A stretch of 64,000 bases of DNA from assembly GCF_000284035.1 (NCBI RefSeq), contig NC_016887.1, forward strand, positions 5,146,001 to 5,210,000, read 5' to 3'. A program made the position numbers and the translations under genes. Under the pieces are notes generated by a model. It did no database searches. It saw only the letters and a program-made list of their open reading frames with translations, and was not told where the DNA came from. Source of the DNA: Nocardia cyriacigeorgica GUH-2 (GTDB taxonomy: Bacteria; Actinomycetota; Actinomycetes; Mycobacteriales; Mycobacteriaceae). This document shows positions 9,135-17,287 of this stretch, piece after piece. The stretch's first letter is position 1, and each line of letters begins with the position of its first letter.

Positions 9135-9341
9135 ATGGCCACCAGCACTTACACCGTCACCGGAATGACCTGCGGGCACTGCGTCAGCTCGGTGAAGTCC
9201 GAGATCGGCAAGATCGACGGCGTCACCAGCGTCGACGTCGACCTGGCGTCGGGCCGCGTCTCGGTCGACAGCACGGCGCCGCTGGCCGACGCCGATGTCG
9301 CCGCCGCGGTCGACGAGGCCGGTTACGCGATCGCGAGCTGA
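9135..9341 (+). CDS. copZ: Copper chaperone, heavy-metal-associated domain
   Basis: A 68-aa single HMA domain with the copper-binding motif GMTCGHCVSSV near residues 9-19, followed by the beta-alpha-beta-beta-alpha-beta layout ending in AVDEAGYAIAS. CopZ-type proteins carry Cu(I) in the cytoplasm to P-type ATPases or to CsoR. ATG at 9135 has GGAG at 9125-9128. Its stop overlaps the next start (TGATG), giving a two-gene operon behind a CsoR-like operator. No copper ATPase is present here. Confidence 0.9.
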   Translation: MATSTYTVTGMTCGHCVSSVKSEIGKIDGVTSVDVDLASGRVSVDSTAPLADADVAAAVDEAGYAIAS

Positions 9342-10222
9342 TGTCGGATCGCCGCAGGTTCGCCGCGGTCGGCGGTGCGCTGCTGCTGCTGTTCGGCGTC
9401 GCGCTCGGAATCGGCGCCCTGGTGGGTGACCAGACCGAGCCGGCGCCGGACCAGCAGACCACCGCGCCCGCCGACCAGGCGCCCGGCCTCACCGACCAGG
9501 CGAACGGCTACACGCTGTCCGAGATCAGCGCACCAGCGGCGCCCGGGCAGCCCGGCACGCTGCGATTCCACATCACCGGCCCCGACGGTGCGCCGGTCAC
9601 CGATTTCAGCACCCAGCACGACAAGAAACTGCACCTGATCGTGGTGCGCAGCGACACCACCGAATACCGGCACGCCCATCCGGAACTGGCGGCCGACGGC
9701 ACCTGGTCGATCGACTGGACCTGGAACGCACCCGGCACCTACCGGGTCTTCGCCGACTTCGTCCCCGCAGGCGGCCCCGGCAATCTCGTACTGAGCCGGA
9801 CTGTCCCAGTGGCGGGAACCGTAGAGCTGCAACCACTTCCGCCGCCCTCGCGCACCGCGAACGTCGACGGATACACCGTGACGCGCACAGGGGAGCTGAG
9901 CACCGCGGGCGGCGAACTGCGCTTCGACATCACCCGGGACGGCGTCCCGGTCACCGATCTGGAACCGTACCTCGGCGCCTACGCCCACCTGGTCGCATTA
10001 CGTAGCGAGGACCTGGCCTATCTGCATGTGCATCCGCAGGGCGAGGTGGGCACGTCGGCGCCGGGGCCGCAGGTGAGCTTCCACGCGCAGGCTCCGAGTG
10101 CGGGTGCATATCGGCTGTACCTGGACTTCTCGCACGGTGGAGCGGTGCATACGGCCGAGTTCACGGTGGAAGTTCCCGGTGCGGCACCGGCGTCCGGTGA
10201 GCACGGCGGGGGTCATCGCTGA
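9341..10222 (+). CDS. Membrane-anchored, His-rich putative copper-binding protein
   Basis: A 293-aa protein with an N-terminal membrane anchor or signal segment (residues 8-28, GGALLLLFGVALGIGALVG) and then two related extracellular domains. Repeat 1 contains KKLHLIVVRSDTTEYRHAHPE; repeat 2 contains YAHLVALRSEDLAYLHVHPQ. Both carry a H-x-H-P motif and a beta-sandwich-like strand pattern, and the C-terminus is GEHGGGHR. These His motifs, together with coupling to copZ, suggest extracytoplasmic copper binding. I cannot name an established family. The duplicated LHLxVxR...HxHP unit is the main observation. Confidence 0.7.
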   Translation: MSDRRRFAAVGGALLLLFGVALGIGALVGDQTEPAPDQQTTAPADQAPGLTDQANGYTLSEISAPAAPGQPGTLRFHITGPDGAPVTDFSTQHDKKLHLIVVRSDTTEYRHAHPELAADGTWSIDWTWNAPGTYRVFADFVPAGGPGNLVLSRTVPVAGTVELQPLPPPSRTANVDGYTVTRTGELSTAGGELRFDITRDGVPVTDLEPYLGAYAHLVALRSEDLAYLHVHPQGEVGTSAPGPQVSFHAQAPSAGAYRLYLDFSHGGAVHTAEFTVEVPGAAPASGEHGGGHR

Positions 10223-10247
10223 TCCGTGGGCGCGGTGGCGCGGCGCT

Positions 10248-10267
10248 GGATCCGGCGCATCGGATCC
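10248..10267. terminator. Possible convergent terminator hairpin
   Basis: GGATCCG and CGGATCC form a perfect 7-bp stem with a 6-nt loop in the 167-bp gap between the copper operon end (10222) and the convergent ksgA end (10390). It has no U-tract. The role is inferred from position. Confidence 0.3.
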
Positions 10268-10389
10268 GCGAGGCGAGCAGCAGCGCCCTGCGTCGTCGGC
10301 ACAGAGTTGATCTCGGGCCGCCGGCCATCCTCGATTCACCCCGCGAGCCGGTCGATTCCGGCGTCTCGGAGGTACCCGCCGCTCGGCGA

Positions 10390-11271
10390 TCAGCCCTGAG
10401 CTGCCAACCGGACGAATGCCGCGGTATCGAGCGTCTCCCCGCGTGCCGTCGGATCGATGCCCGCCGCCGTCAGTCGGCGCTCGGCTTCCGCGGGCGAGCC
10501 CGCCCATCCGGACAGCGCCGCCCGCAACGTCTTCCGGCGTTGCGCGAACGCCGCGTCCACCACGGCGAACACCTTCGCGCGGTGCTCGGCGTCCATCGGC
10601 CACGGCGGTTCGGTGAAGCGGTCGATGCGCACCAGGCCCGATTCCACCTGCGGTACCGGCCAGAACACCTGACGGCCGACGGCACCGGCGCGGCGGACGG
10701 TGCCGAAGAAGCCGGCCTTCACGCTCGGCACGCCGTAGATGCGTCCGCCGGGAGTCGCCGACAGCCTGTCGGCCACCTCGGCCTGCACCATCACCAGCGA
10801 GGTGGTGATGCTCGGCAGTTCGGCCAGCAGGTGCAGAAGGACGGGCACCGCCACGTTGTACGGGAGATTGGCCACCAGGGCCGTCGGCGCGGCGGGCAGA
10901 TCACCGGCCCGCACACGCAAGGCATCGGCCTCGACGACGGTGAGGTTCGCGCTCAACTCCGGTGCCCGATCGGCGACGGTGACCGGCAGATGCTTCGCCA
11001 GCACCGGATCGATCTCGACCGCCACCACCGAATCGACCACGTCGAGCAGCGCCAACGTCAGCGAACCGAGGCCGGGCCCGACCTCGAGCACCGTATCGTC
11101 ACGCCCCACTCCGGCCGCGGCGACGATGCGCCGCACGGTATTCGCGTCGTGCACGAAGTTCTGCCCGAGCTGTTTGGTCGGCCGCACACCGAGCCGTTCG
11201 GCCAGCGCCCGCACTTCGGCGGGACCCAGCAGCGCGGCACTTCCGCGGGCGGAGATTTCGGCATCGGACAC
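10390..11271 (-). CDS. rsmA: 16S rRNA (adenine1518/1519-N6) dimethyltransferase
   Basis: KsgA/RsmA dimethylates two adjacent adenines in helix 45 of 16S rRNA during small-subunit maturation; loss can give kasugamycin resistance. Visible motifs are LGQNFVHDANTVRRIV, the SAM-binding EVGPGLGSLTLALL, NLPYNVAVPVLLHLL (catalytic motif IV) and the C-terminal FAQRRKTLRAAL. The 293 aa with GTG start agrees with actinobacterial homologues. In mycobacteria it is contiguous with rpfB and ispE; here a lipase gene and a strong terminator separate it from rpfB. Confidence 0.94.
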   Translation of the reverse strand: MSDAEISARGSAALLGPAEVRALAERLGVRPTKQLGQNFVHDANTVRRIVAAAGVGRDDTVLEVGPGLGSLTLALLDVVDSVVAVEIDPVLAKHLPVTVADRAPELSANLTVVEADALRVRAGDLPAAPTALVANLPYNVAVPVLLHLLAELPSITTSLVMVQAEVADRLSATPGGRIYGVPSVKAGFFGTVRRAGAVGRQVFWPVPQVESGLVRIDRFTEPPWPMDAEHRAKVFAVVDAAFAQRRKTLRAALSGWAGSPAEAERRLTAAGIDPTARGETLDTAAFVRLAAQG

Positions 11272-11350
11272 CCGATGAACCTACCAACCCGCAGGTTCCC
11301 GGCCGCCCAGGCGGGAGCCTACGTGTGACCTGGGCCCTGCGGGACGATCG

Positions 11351-12502
11351 TCAGCCCTTCATCCCCGCGAGGAACGCATCGATCGCCGCCCACATCTGCT
11401 CATCGACCTGACCGTGCTCACCGGTCCCGATCACCGTCCGGAAGTCGACCCCGTTCGCGGCCAGCTGCGCGATCAGGGCGGCGTGCAGGGGCGAGGGCAC
11501 CACGGTGTCGGTCGCGTTGGCCAGCATCAGGATCGGCGCGTCGTAGCCGCGCACCGGGACCGCCATGTAGTCGGTCAACGCGGTACGCATGGGTTCCTCC
11601 GACAGCGGGCGGGCCAGCAGCTCACCGATGCTCAGACCGTCGACCCGTTCGATGATCCGGTCCAGGCACATATCGCCGACTTCATCCAGCACCGTGCGGC
11701 CCAGCGGGGTGAGGTACTGGTCGACGGCGATATCGGGCCGGGCCTCGCGCAGGCCGGCGAGGATGCTGACGACGAAGCTCAGCGCGTCGTCCACCACCGG
11801 CAGCTCCGGGATGTTCGGCCCGGCCAGCGGCAGCAGCTTCTCCACATCCGATTCCGGGTCGACGGCGATGGTGCCGCGGAAATCCAGCTCCGGCGCATAC
11901 GTGGACTGAAGGTGGCCGGTGCCCAGCGCCGCCTGTCCGCCCTGCGAAATGCCGAAAGCGGCCCACGTGGACGACAGTTCGGGGTGGGTGGCGCGGACCG
12001 CGCGGATCATGTCGATGGTCGCGGTGGCCTCGGTGCGCAGTTCCAGGTAGGGGTGCGGGCCGGTGTCGAAGGTGCCGAGGCCGAGGTAGTCCGGCGCGAC
12101 CACGGCGAAGCCCTGCGCCACGAGCCGCCGCAGCAGCTGATCCTGACGGTCTTGCAGCCGGGGGAACGGCGCGGTCTTCGGGGTGGACATGCCACCGCAG
12201 CCCATGCCGAGGCCGCTGGTGCCGTGGTCGTAGGCGATGATCGGCCAGCCGCCGGGCGGCGGGGTGCCCTCCGGGAGCAGCAGCGCGCCGCTGGCCGGGC
12301 GCGGGGTGCCGTCCGAGCCGCTCATCCAGTATTCGACGACCGAGCCGCCGCTGACGCCGTGCCAGCCGTCGGGCTGGGCGGTCACCGAGATCACCGATCC
12401 GGCCGGGGCGGCCGTGGCCGGGGCCTGCGCGGTGGCGAGCACGGCGGCGGCCGACACGGCGACGGCGAGCGTCGTCCGCGCGGCGGCGTGCAGCAGATTC
12501 AT
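11351..12502 (-). CDS. Secreted alpha/beta hydrolase (secretory lipase-like)
   Basis: A 383-aa protein. The signal peptide is at residues 1-32 (RTTLAVAVSAAAVLATAQAPATA). The hydrolase fold has a nucleophile elbow GISQGGQAALG, an oxyanion region IIAYDHGTSGLG, and a late His in TGEHGQVDEQMW; an Asp probably comes from MLANATDTVVP. The layout fits the secretory lipase (LIP) family common in Nocardia and mycobacteria, which hydrolyses acylglycerols or other esters outside the cell. ATG at 12502 follows AGAGGAG. It is inserted between rpfB and ksgA and is preceded by the long rpfB terminator, so it is probably transcribed independently. Confidence 0.85.
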   Translation of the reverse strand: MNLLHAAARTTLAVAVSAAAVLATAQAPATAAPAGSVISVTAQPDGWHGVSGGSVVEYWMSGSDGTPRPASGALLLPEGTPPPGGWPIIAYDHGTSGLGMGCGGMSTPKTAPFPRLQDRQDQLLRRLVAQGFAVVAPDYLGLGTFDTGPHPYLELRTEATATIDMIRAVRATHPELSSTWAAFGISQGGQAALGTGHLQSTYAPELDFRGTIAVDPESDVEKLLPLAGPNIPELPVVDDALSFVVSILAGLREARPDIAVDQYLTPLGRTVLDEVGDMCLDRIIERVDGLSIGELLARPLSEEPMRTALTDYMAVPVRGYDAPILMLANATDTVVPSPLHAALIAQLAANGVDFRTVIGTGEHGQVDEQMWAAIDAFLAGMKG

Positions 12503-12595
12503 CGAACTACTCCTCTGCCCCGACCCACATGTCACAAATCTGGACGAGTGTACGACAGCGCGGGAGTTCTCGATGGACGACGAGCAGCGACCGGC

Positions 12596-12652
12596 CCCGG
12601 ATATGCCGCGAGCGCCACTATGTCGTCGGAAGTGGCGCTCGCGATATCCGGG
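12596..12652 (-). terminator. Strong intrinsic-type terminator after rpfB
   Basis: CCCGGATAT-GC-CGCGAGCGCCACT pairs with AGTGGCGCTCGCG-ATATCCGGG: 22 bp with one 2-nt bulge and an 11-nt loop, beginning 5 bp after the rpfB stop codon. It is among the most stable hairpins in the window and would separate rpfB from the downstream lipase gene. It lacks a U-tract. Confidence 0.72.
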
Positions 12653-12657
12653 CCTGT

Positions 12658-13785
12658 CTAGCTCAGGCCCAGACGACTGGTGCAGGACGGCCAGGCGCCC
12701 CAGCCCTGCTTGGCGCGGGTCACCTCGGCGATGGCGATCTGCTCTTCGCGGGTGGCGAGGTCGGCGCGGGGCGCGTACTTGAGCCCGCCCTGGCGCTCCC
12801 AGGTGCTCTGGTCGAACTGGATGCCGCCGTAGTACCCGTTGCCGGTGTTGATCTTCCAGTTGCCGCCGGCCTCGCATTTGGCCAGCGCGTCCCAGATGTC
12901 GCCGTTCTGCACCGGCGGCACCTCGGTGCCGGGCTTGGCGCCCTTGCGGACGGTGCGCGGCTGGGCGGGCACCGTGACCTCGGAGGAGATCTCCCGGCGC
13001 GCCACCTCGGTGCCGTTGACCAGGGTGACCTCGAAGGTGACGTCGTGCACGCCGGGCACACCCGGGTTCTCCACCACGGTGCGGCTCATGTTCATGGTGG
13101 GGTCTTCGATGACGTTCTCCGGCGGCGCCAGCGGCAGCGTCTCGGTGCGGGTTTCGAGCTGCTTGCGGGTCACCGCGATGCGCATGCCGTCGGCCAAGCG
13201 GGTGTCGGCGGACGGTTCGACGACGTCGTGCTCGCGCAGCGGGGCACCGGCGAGGGCGAGCAGTTCGCCGACCGTCGGCGCGGCCAGTCGCAGCTGCTGC
13301 GGGGCGGCGGTGCCGTCGACCAGCGAGACCGTGCGCGGTGTGGCGACGGTGAGCGCGCCACCGTCGAGGGCCAGCTCCTGGCTGCGGCCGCGATGGACGT
13401 AGGCGTCGGCGACGATGCCCCATTCCTCCAGCGCCGCGCCCGCGGTGCGGGCGGTGGTCCAGACCCGTTCGGTGTGACCGTCGAGGGTCAGTTCGATCTC
13501 CCGGCCCCGGTCGAGGGTGATGGTGGCGCCGTCGCTGACCGCGGCGTCGGGCGCGGGGGTGACCTTGTCGCGCTCACTCACCTGGTAGCCGGCGTCCTTC
13601 AGCACTCCGCGCACATCACGCGACATGGAGGTCTGCGTGGATTTCGCGCCGTCGACCACGACGGTGACGGTTTTGCGGTTCACGATCGCCATGGCGGCGC
13701 CGACGATCAAAATCATCAGCAGCGCCGCGATCGCCGTGTACAACAACGGCGACCGAGACGAGTTGATCCTCGCGAATGGGGACAT
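12658..13785 (-). CDS. rpfB: Resuscitation-promoting factor RpfB-like peptidoglycan hydrolase
   Basis: A 375-aa cell-surface protein. The N-terminal membrane anchor is LLYTAIAALLMILIVGAAMAIV, followed by three DUF348 repeats (first starts KTVTVVVDGAKSTQTSMS) and a G5 domain (MNMSRTVVENPGVPGVHDVTFEVTLVNG). The catalytic transglycosylase-like Rpf domain has DIWDALAKCEAGGNWKINTGNGYYGG, with the catalytic Glu in CEAGGNW and a disulphide partner Cys in WPSCTS. Rpf proteins cleave glycan strands and promote exit from dormancy. ATG at 13785 is preferred; an in-frame GTG/ATG up to 13827 is possible. It lies downstream of tatD in the same direction with its own leader. Confidence 0.93.
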   Translation of the reverse strand: MSPFARINSSRSPLLYTAIAALLMILIVGAAMAIVNRKTVTVVVDGAKSTQTSMSRDVRGVLKDAGYQVSERDKVTPAPDAAVSDGATITLDRGREIELTLDGHTERVWTTARTAGAALEEWGIVADAYVHRGRSQELALDGGALTVATPRTVSLVDGTAAPQQLRLAAPTVGELLALAGAPLREHDVVEPSADTRLADGMRIAVTRKQLETRTETLPLAPPENVIEDPTMNMSRTVVENPGVPGVHDVTFEVTLVNGTEVARREISSEVTVPAQPRTVRKGAKPGTEVPPVQNGDIWDALAKCEAGGNWKINTGNGYYGGIQFDQSTWERQGGLKYAPRADLATREEQIAIAEVTRAKQGWGAWPSCTSRLGLS

Positions 13786-13877
13786 GGTCACAGGACGATA
13801 ACGAACACATCCCCCGCGAACAACCACGCGCCGTGGAGCAGCAATTTTTCACATTACGATCAGATATAGACGGCGCT

Positions 13878-13910
13878 GGTAGATCACAAACCTCTACCGA
13901 TAAGTGATCT
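13878..13910 (-). promoter_or_regulatory. Alternative hairpins in the tatD-rpfB leader
   Basis: In the AT-richer 158-bp gap upstream of rpfB, AGATCAC (13881-13887) pairs with GTGATCT (13904-13910). GGTAGA (13878-13883) pairs with TCTACC (13893-13898). The arms overlap, so only one hairpin can form at a time. rpf genes in actinobacteria are known to carry regulatory leaders, but I do not recognise a ydaO (c-di-AMP) consensus here. A regulatory function is inference. Confidence 0.3.
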
Positions 13911-13943
13911 GGAACACATTTTTATTCGAACCGGGAAAAACGG

Positions 13944-14771
13944 TCAGAATCGGTAAACCCGGCGCGCATTCGCGGTGCTGATTTCGGCCAATTCGGCGGG
14001 ATCCTGACCACGCACTTCGGCCAGGGCCCGCATCGTGTACGGCAGGCAGTACGGCTCGTTGGGCGCGCCGCGGAACGGATGCGGCGTCAGGTACGGCGCG
14101 TCGGTCTCCACCAGCACCAGCTCGTCGGGCACCACCTTGGCGGCCTCGCGCAGCTCATGGGCGTTCTTGAAGCTGACCGTCCCGGAGAAGCTGAGCAGGT
14201 AGCCCTCGGCCACGCAGGCCAGCGCCATGTTCGTGTCGGAGGAGAAGCAGTGGAAGATCACCGTCTCCGGCGCGCCCTCGTCCAGCAGCACGGTGAGCAG
14301 GTCGTGGTCGGCTTCCCGGTTGTGGATCATCAGCGGTTTGCCGGTGCGTTTGGCCAGGTCGATATGCCAGCGGAAGCCCTCGACCTGGGTTTCGATATCG
14401 GCGCAGCCGTCCAGCTTGCCGGGCCAGTAGTAGTCCAGACCGGTCTCACCGATGGCGACCACGCGCGGGTCGGCGGCCAGCCGCTCGAGCTCGGCCTTGG
14501 CGGCGTCGTCGAGGGCGTTGGCGCGGGTCGGGTGCAGCGCGACCGCGGCGTAGACCCGCTCGTCCCAGTGTGCGGCCCGCACCGCCCACTGCGCGGCGGC
14601 GAGATCGTCGGCGACGGTCACCACCTGCCCGACGCCGACCGCGGCCGCCCGGTCCACCACCACCTTCACCGACGCGGCATCACTCGCACCGCAGGCATCC
14701 AAATGGGTGTGCGCGTCGACCAGCGGCGCCAGCGGTTCGGGCGCGTCGGGGGCGGGTCGCTTGGCGCTCAT
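13944..14771 (-). CDS. tatD: TatD family metal-dependent hydrolase (DNase)
   Basis: A 275-aa TIM-barrel hydrolase. Metal and active-site motifs are DAHTHLDACG, GETGLDYYW, HNREADHDLL, HCFSSD and ETDAPYLTPHPFRG. TatD enzymes act as 3'-5' exonucleases or phosphoesterases in DNA repair and turnover. It starts 92 bp from metG on the opposite strand, as in mycobacteria, and precedes rpfB. Confidence 0.94.
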   Translation of the reverse strand: MSAKRPAPDAPEPLAPLVDAHTHLDACGASDAASVKVVVDRAAAVGVGQVVTVADDLAAAQWAVRAAHWDERVYAAVALHPTRANALDDAAKAELERLAADPRVVAIGETGLDYYWPGKLDGCADIETQVEGFRWHIDLAKRTGKPLMIHNREADHDLLTVLLDEGAPETVIFHCFSSDTNMALACVAEGYLLSFSGTVSFKNAHELREAAKVVPDELVLVETDAPYLTPHPFRGAPNEPYCLPYTMRALAEVRGQDPAELAEISTANARRVYRF

Positions 14772-14848
14772 CGAAGCCCACCGCCCGTCGCGGCGAACCG
14801 GCGGTGCGCTGAGGGGATATTCACGCGGAGGTCGGATGGCACGCGCAT

Positions 14849-14854
14849 TACAGT
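14849..14854 (+). promoter_or_regulatory. -10-like box for leaderless metG transcript
   Basis: TACAGT lies 9 bp before the metG ATG at 14864, and there is no Shine-Dalgarno sequence upstream. A start point at or next to the A of ATG would give a leaderless mRNA, which is common in mycobacteria. No convincing -35 is seen. This is inference from spacing only. Confidence 0.3.
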
Positions 14855-14863
14855 AGATGCACC

Positions 14864-16426
14864 ATGATGAGCGAGCGCAGCGAGCGAAACTTCTACATCA
14901 CCACGGCCATCGCGTATCCGAACGGTGCGCCGCATATCGGGCACGCCTACGAGTACATCTCGTCGGACGCCATCGCCCGGTTCAAGCGCCTCGACGGCTA
15001 CGACGTGTTCTTCATGACCGGCACCGACGAGCACGGCCAGAAGATGCAGCAGGCCGCGGCCACCGAGGGCATCCCGGTGGAGGAGCTCGCGGCGCGCAAC
15101 TCGGATGTGTTCGAGCAGCTGCACAAGGCCCTCGACATCTCCTTCGACCGGTTCATCCGCACCACCGATGCCGACCACGAGGTGGCCAGCGTCGCGATCT
15201 GGGAGCGGATGCTCGAGGCCGGCGATATCTACCTCGACAACTACTCCGGCTGGTACTCGGTGCGCGACGAGGCGTTCTACACCGAGGAGGAGACCACGCT
15301 GCTCGACGACGGCAGTCGCGTCTCCACCGAAACCCAGACGCCGGTGGAGTGGACCGAGGAGTCCAACTTCTTCTTCCGGCTGTCGAAGTACCAGGACAAG
15401 CTGCTCGAGCTGTACGAGACGCATCCGGAGTTCATCGCGCCGGCCACCCGCCGCAACGAGATCGTCAGCTATGTCAAGGCGGGGCTGAAGGATCTGTCGA
15501 TCTCGCGCACCACCTTCGACTGGGGTATTCCGGTGCCCGGCCATCCCGATCACGTGATGTACGTGTGGGTGGACGCGCTCACCAACTACCTCACCGGCGT
15601 CGGCTTCCCCGACACCGAATCGGCGGCGTTCCAGCGCTTCTGGCCCGCCGACGTGCACATCATCGGCAAGGACATCACCCGCTTCCACACCGTGTACTGG
15701 CCGGCGTTCTTGATGTCGGCGGGTGTGCAGTTGCCCAAACGCGTGTTCGTGCACGGGTTCCTGTACAACAAGGGCGAGAAGATGTCGAAGTCGGTCGGCA
15801 ATGTGATCGACCCGCTGGCGCTGATCGACACCTACGGCCTGGACGCACTGCGCTTCTTCCTGCTGCGCGAGATCTCCTACGGCCAGGACGGCAGCTACAG
15901 CCACGAGGCGATCGTCGGCCGGATCAATGCCGACCTGGCCAACGAGTTCGGCAATCTGGTGCAGCGCAGCCTGACCATGGTCGCCAAGAACTGCGATGCC
16001 ATGGTGCCCACGCCGGGCGAGTTCACCGACGAAGACCGCGCCCTGCTCGACCGGGCCAACGGCCTGCTGGAGCGCTGCCGGGCCGAATTCGACGCCCAGC
16101 AGCTGCATCTGGCGCTGGAGGCGATCTGGCTGACCCTCGGTGAGACCAACCGCTACTTCTCCGCGCAGGCGCCGTGGGCGTTGCGCAAGTCCGGCACCGA
16201 GGAAGATCTGGCCCGGATGGCGACGGTGCTGTACGTGACCCTCGAGGTCGTGCGCATCGTCGCCATCCTGGTCCAGCCGGTGATGCCCGGTTCGGCGGCC
16301 AAGATCCTCGATCTGCTGGCGGTGCAGGACCGGACCTTCGCCGATATCGCGACGCCGCTGGTGCCCGGGGTGGCGCTGCCCGCGCCGGAGCCGGTGTACC
16401 CGCGTTACGTCGAGCCGAAGGACTGA
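14864..16426 (+). CDS. metG: Methionyl-tRNA synthetase
   Basis: Charges tRNA-Met with methionine. It is a class I enzyme of 520 aa with the HIGH-type motif PHIGHAYEY near residue 24, an AIAYPNGAPHIGH opening, KMSKS in KGEKMSKSVGNVIDP, and an anticodon-binding helical domain. The length matches mycobacterial MetRS without the C-terminal tRNA-binding extension. ATG at 14864 or 14867 is possible (MMSERSERN). It ends 4 bp before the convergent PEP-mutase-like gene. Confidence 0.96.
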   Translation: MMSERSERNFYITTAIAYPNGAPHIGHAYEYISSDAIARFKRLDGYDVFFMTGTDEHGQKMQQAAATEGIPVEELAARNSDVFEQLHKALDISFDRFIRTTDADHEVASVAIWERMLEAGDIYLDNYSGWYSVRDEAFYTEEETTLLDDGSRVSTETQTPVEWTEESNFFFRLSKYQDKLLELYETHPEFIAPATRRNEIVSYVKAGLKDLSISRTTFDWGIPVPGHPDHVMYVWVDALTNYLTGVGFPDTESAAFQRFWPADVHIIGKDITRFHTVYWPAFLMSAGVQLPKRVFVHGFLYNKGEKMSKSVGNVIDPLALIDTYGLDALRFFLLREISYGQDGSYSHEAIVGRINADLANEFGNLVQRSLTMVAKNCDAMVPTPGEFTDEDRALLDRANGLLERCRAEFDAQQLHLALEAIWLTLGETNRYFSAQAPWALRKSGTEEDLARMATVLYVTLEVVRIVAILVQPVMPGSAAKILDLLAVQDRTFADIATPLVPGVALPAPEPVYPRYVEPKD

Positions 16427-16430
16427 GCGC

Positions 16431-17183
16431 TCAGACCCAGCGCGCGAGCAGCCGCTTCGCTTCGGCGGCGAGCGCGTATTGCAGGTAGGGGCCGAAGCTG
16501 ATCCGGGCCACACCCTGATCGGCGAACAGCACCTTGTCCGCCTCGGCGGGCAGCCCGATGGCGTTGACCGGCAGCGGAAGTTCGCTGGTCAAGCGGCGCA
16601 TATCGGCATCGGAGTGGCGGCCGACCGGGTACAGCACGTCCGCGCCCGCGTCGGCGGCCAGGCGCAGGCGTTCGATGGCGCGGTCCATCCGGTCGGCCTC
16701 CTCGCCGACCTTGCGCAGGAACAGGTCGGTGCGCGCGTTGACGACCACGTGCACCCCGGCCGCGTCGGCGAACTGACGCAACCCGCGCACGAAATCGGCG
16801 TGTTCCTCCGCGCCGCGCAGCCGTCCGCCCTCGCCGTGCACGGTGTCTTCGATATTGAGCCCGACCGCGCCCGCACCCAGCAGCCCTTCGATCAGCTGCG
16901 CCGGTTCCAGCCCGTAGCCCGATTCGATGTCCACCGATACCGGCACGTCGACCGCGCCGGTCACCTGCCGCACCCGCGCCAGCAGCTCGTCGAAACTCAT
17001 CCCTTCGCCATCGGCGCGCCCCACCGAATCCGCGACCGGATGGCTGCCCATCGTCAACGCCGCGAACCCGGCCTCGACCGCGAGATTCGCCGACCAGGCG
17101 TCCCATACCGTCGGCAGCACCACCGGATCACCGGGGCGATGCAGTGCGAGTAGTTCCTTGGCCTTGTGCTCGAGAGAGGTCAT
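16431..17183 (-). CDS. Isocitrate lyase / PEP mutase superfamily protein
   Basis: A 250-aa (beta/alpha)8 protein. Landmarks are LPTVWDAWSANLAVEAGF, GSHPVADSVG, the Mg-site VSVDIESGYG, VGLNIEDTVHGEG and VNARTDLFLR. The isocitrate lyase Cys motif (KKCGH) is absent, as in the oxaloacetate hydrolase and PEP-mutase-like branch. The reaction is probably a C-C or P-C bond lyase or hydrolase on a 2-oxo-acid-like substrate; the substrate is unknown. It is convergent with metG. Confidence 0.82.
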   Translation of the reverse strand: MTSLEHKAKELLALHRPGDPVVLPTVWDAWSANLAVEAGFAALTMGSHPVADSVGRADGEGMSFDELLARVRQVTGAVDVPVSVDIESGYGLEPAQLIEGLLGAGAVGLNIEDTVHGEGGRLRGAEEHADFVRGLRQFADAAGVHVVVNARTDLFLRKVGEEADRMDRAIERLRLAADAGADVLYPVGRHSDADMRRLTSELPLPVNAIGLPAEADKVLFADQGVARISFGPYLQYALAAEAKRLLARWV

Positions 17184-17287
17184 GGGTCGATCATCGTGGG
17201 ATCACCGGCATTGCGCACGCGCACGCGGTCCGGCCCAGGTCGCCTCGCGTGCCGGGTCGGCGGGAACCGTTGGCGCGGGACCAGCGC

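Noticed and set aside
13786..13943. ydaO/c-di-AMP riboswitch upstream of rpfB
   Set aside because: The leader is only 158 bp and I could not find the conserved ydaO core sequences; only simple alternative hairpins are visible.
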